Below, piece after piece: positions 20,796 through 22,500 of a stretch of DNA of 22,500 nt. The notes under the pieces are model-generated. The model was given only the letters and a program-made list of their open reading frames with translations. It ran no database searches and was not told where the DNA came from. Origin of the DNA: Armadillidium nasatum (taxonomy: Eukaryota; Arthropoda; Malacostraca; Isopoda; Armadillidiidae); the NCBI GenBank assembly GCA_009176605.1, contig SEYY01000667.1, positions 29,266 through 51,765 on the forward strand. Reading direction: 5' to 3'. A program made the position numbers and the translations under genes. Numbering within the stretch: the first letter of the stretch is position 1; each line of letters begins with the position of its first letter.

Positions 20796-21438
20796 AGAAT
20801 TTAGTTATTTATTTACTTTATATATTTATTTATTTTTTGTTTTATTTATTTATTTATATAATTTTTTATCATAGTAGGAAGGTTAATTCAATTTCTTTAT
20901 GGTCATAATATCCTAGCAACTATATATTTATTTATTTATTCATTATCATTTTTTTTCAAAATTTATTTAAATGTTATTTATATTATTAAATATCACAGTT
21001 TTCTAAAGCACTTTCACTATAAATCACTTTTCATTTAATATTAATGATGAAAACTTAAGAATTTTACAGAGCACTACTCTGCACTATTAACATGTAATTC
21101 GTGGCATAGCTATGCTAGAGTAGCTTAGGCTCTGCTACCTTATTTTCAGTTGCAGGCCTAAAGTATTTTAAAATTTCATAAAATTTCTATTAATTCTTCC
21201 TAAAACTTCAGTTTTTATTTTATTTTTATTTCTGCTTGTTTTATTCGCTAAGATTTTATAATTGTCTTCACACAATGCTAGTTTCTTCACGTTAAGGATC
21301 TAGGCCTAGGCCTCTGTAATACAATTGTTATTTTTATCTGATTTTATTAATTTTCTTTTTGAAAAAAAATTTCCTGTTTATTAATTTATTCTTTTATTTT
21401 TGTTCTATATAATTGTCACTTTAAAGGGGTCATCCACT
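20796..21438 (-). mobile_element. Gypsy copy 2 leader (5' UTR)
   Basis: About 640 AT-rich bases between the gag start and the inner end of the 5' LTR, with no open frame. In element sense TGGATGACCCC begins two bases after the LTR end (about 21426-21436). TGG at this distance is the usual form of a primer binding site, but I could not match it to a specific tRNA. Confidence 0.55.
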
Positions 21439-22500
21439 TGCAACAATGGCTCTTTGCAACAATGGCTCATGTAACAATGGCTATATTTGCTTTAGACTTT
21501 AGTGTAGGCCTAGATCTTGATTATTGATTATTATATAAAAATGTTTCTCTCTCACCTTACTTGGTTTATTTTATCTTATTTATAATATCATAGATAGTTG
21601 TGGTGTAGAATACTATTCTTACTTTATAGTCTTTATTGTTATTTAAATGTCAAAGATTTTTACAATTCACAATTATTTGCAATTATTCTTAATATTCTTG
21701 GTGTTTCTTTTTCTCATGATCTTTCTAGGAAAGATCACATTACCTCTCTGTCTAAACAAGCTTCTAAGAGGTTAGGTGTTCTGAGGCGCCTTCAGTATTT
21801 CTTCAATCCACCCCAGTTGCTTGCTCTTGTATAGGGATGTTGTTCGCCCCTGTATGGAGTATGCGTCACACATCTGGGGTGGTTCCACTCATACAGTTCT
21901 TTTAGAGAAGGTGGAGTCTAGGGCTTTTGGTCTTATCAACTCTCCTGCTCTCACTAATTCTCTCCAGTCTCTTTCAGGCCTTCGAATTGTTGTGTCACTC
22001 TCTCTATACTATCGCTATTACAATGGACACTGCTCTTCTGAACTCTCTCGTCGCATACCTCCTCCACTGAGAAGGGTTCGTGCGACTCGACTTTCTACAC
22101 AGTCTCATCCTTTCTCTGTCGAACTCTTTGACCCAAGACTTAACCGCTATGCTCTGTCCTACATGTACTCTACTGGTAAAGTCTGGAACACACACCCTTC
22201 AATTTTCCCAACTTCCTATGAGTTACACACCTTCAAACGTCTTGTATCAGGTCACGTCGGCCTTTGATTTGACTAGGATCCCGCCTTCCCTCCCAACTCT
22301 GGTGAAATTTTAGTAGGCCTCCGGCTTTTGCCCACCAGAGGTGAAATAAAAAAAATTCAAAACATGGTGCATGTAGTCGTGTACAACGTTTTTCAGTCTA
22401 GTCGTACTAAAAATTGCATATCATGACCTATCATAACTGGCATGAACGGTATCGTAATAATCGATATATCGTTCCTAATATCGATATATCATTTATGATA
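21439..22500 (-). repeat. 5' LTR of gypsy copy 2, split by a LINE and cut by the window edge
   Basis: 21439-21686 aligns to 14906-15130 and 22354-22500 aligns to 15125-15276 of the 3' LTR, with scattered differences. The inner end has three TGCAACAATGGCT-type units where the 3' LTR has two. About 277 bases of the LTR should lie beyond the window, if its length equals that of the 3' copy. Confidence 0.88.
21690..22353 (+). pseudogene. LINE-C 3' fragment inserted in the 5' LTR
   Basis: 5'-truncated non-LTR retrotransposon. It encodes the region downstream of the RT: NILGVSFSHDLSRKDHI, then ASKRLGVLRRLQYFF, a frameshift near 21830, YRDVVRPCMEYASHIWGG, LYYRYYNGHCSSELSRRIPP, and a terminal TGKVWNTHPSIFPTS..TFKRLVSGHV. 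This C-terminal domain is homologous to that of LINE-A (FYKYYNGRCSRELASLIPP), but the 3' UTR differs (GGCCTCCGGCTTTTGCCCAC), so it is a different family. It ends GTGAAATAAAAAAAA without a TA tract. The LTR resumes at ATTCAAAACATGG. A short AATT overlap at both junctions may be the target duplication. Confidence 0.88.

Noticed and set aside
21426..21436. Assignment of the primer binding site to a specific tRNA
   Set aside because: The TGG spacing fits, but I cannot match the 11-12 bases to a tRNA 3' end without a search.

Overview
The window looks like intergenic or intronic DNA from an animal genome that is very rich in transposons. I see no host gene, no bacterial-type operon and no RNA gene. 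The evidence is the mix of Ty3/gypsy LTR elements, AP-endonuclease LINEs, a Tigger/pogo DNA transposon, a Penelope-like element with a GIY-YIG endonuclease, and nine pure (TA)n tracts of about 80 to 270 bases. An arthropod, perhaps a decapod crustacean, would fit this mix. That is an inference, and no sequence here proves the species.

Layout, left to right. 1-2549 is the 3' half of a frameshifted gypsy pol on the + strand (RT, RNase H, integrase), followed by the start of its 3' LTR at 2565. 2941-3389 is unrecognised. 3390-4083 holds three TA tracts, a possible Penelope-like tail and a minus-strand stub of a LINE (LINE-A). 4084-8108 is a minus-strand decayed second LINE (LINE-B), split by a ~1 kb insertion (repeat X1, about 4441-5440). 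8109-11512 alternates TA tract, LINE-A stub, TA tract, near-complete LINE-A, TA tract. 11513-13430 is a minus-strand Tigger-type transposon remnant cut by another TA tract. 13431-13697 is the longest TA tract. 13740-14090 is a second copy of repeat X. 14108-14794 is the 3' end of a Penelope-like element with a hammerhead-like motif. From 14906 to beyond the right edge lies a minus-strand gypsy element of the same family as the first. It has a 3' LTR (14906-15553), decayed gag-pol, a leader, and a 5' LTR from 21439 that was later split by a LINE (LINE-C) insertion.

The coding regions do not form a pathway. They are independent mobile elements, all broken by stops, frameshifts or deletions. The structure worth attention is in how they are joined. 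Two patches are perfect or near-perfect inverted copies of sequence about 0.6-1.1 kb away (79 bp and 133 bp), which looks like local templated insertion or template switching. TA tracts sit exactly at LINE, Tigger and LTR boundaries. The two copies of unclassified repeat X keep a hairpin through a paired base change. A hammerhead-like core sits at the Penelope-like 3' end.
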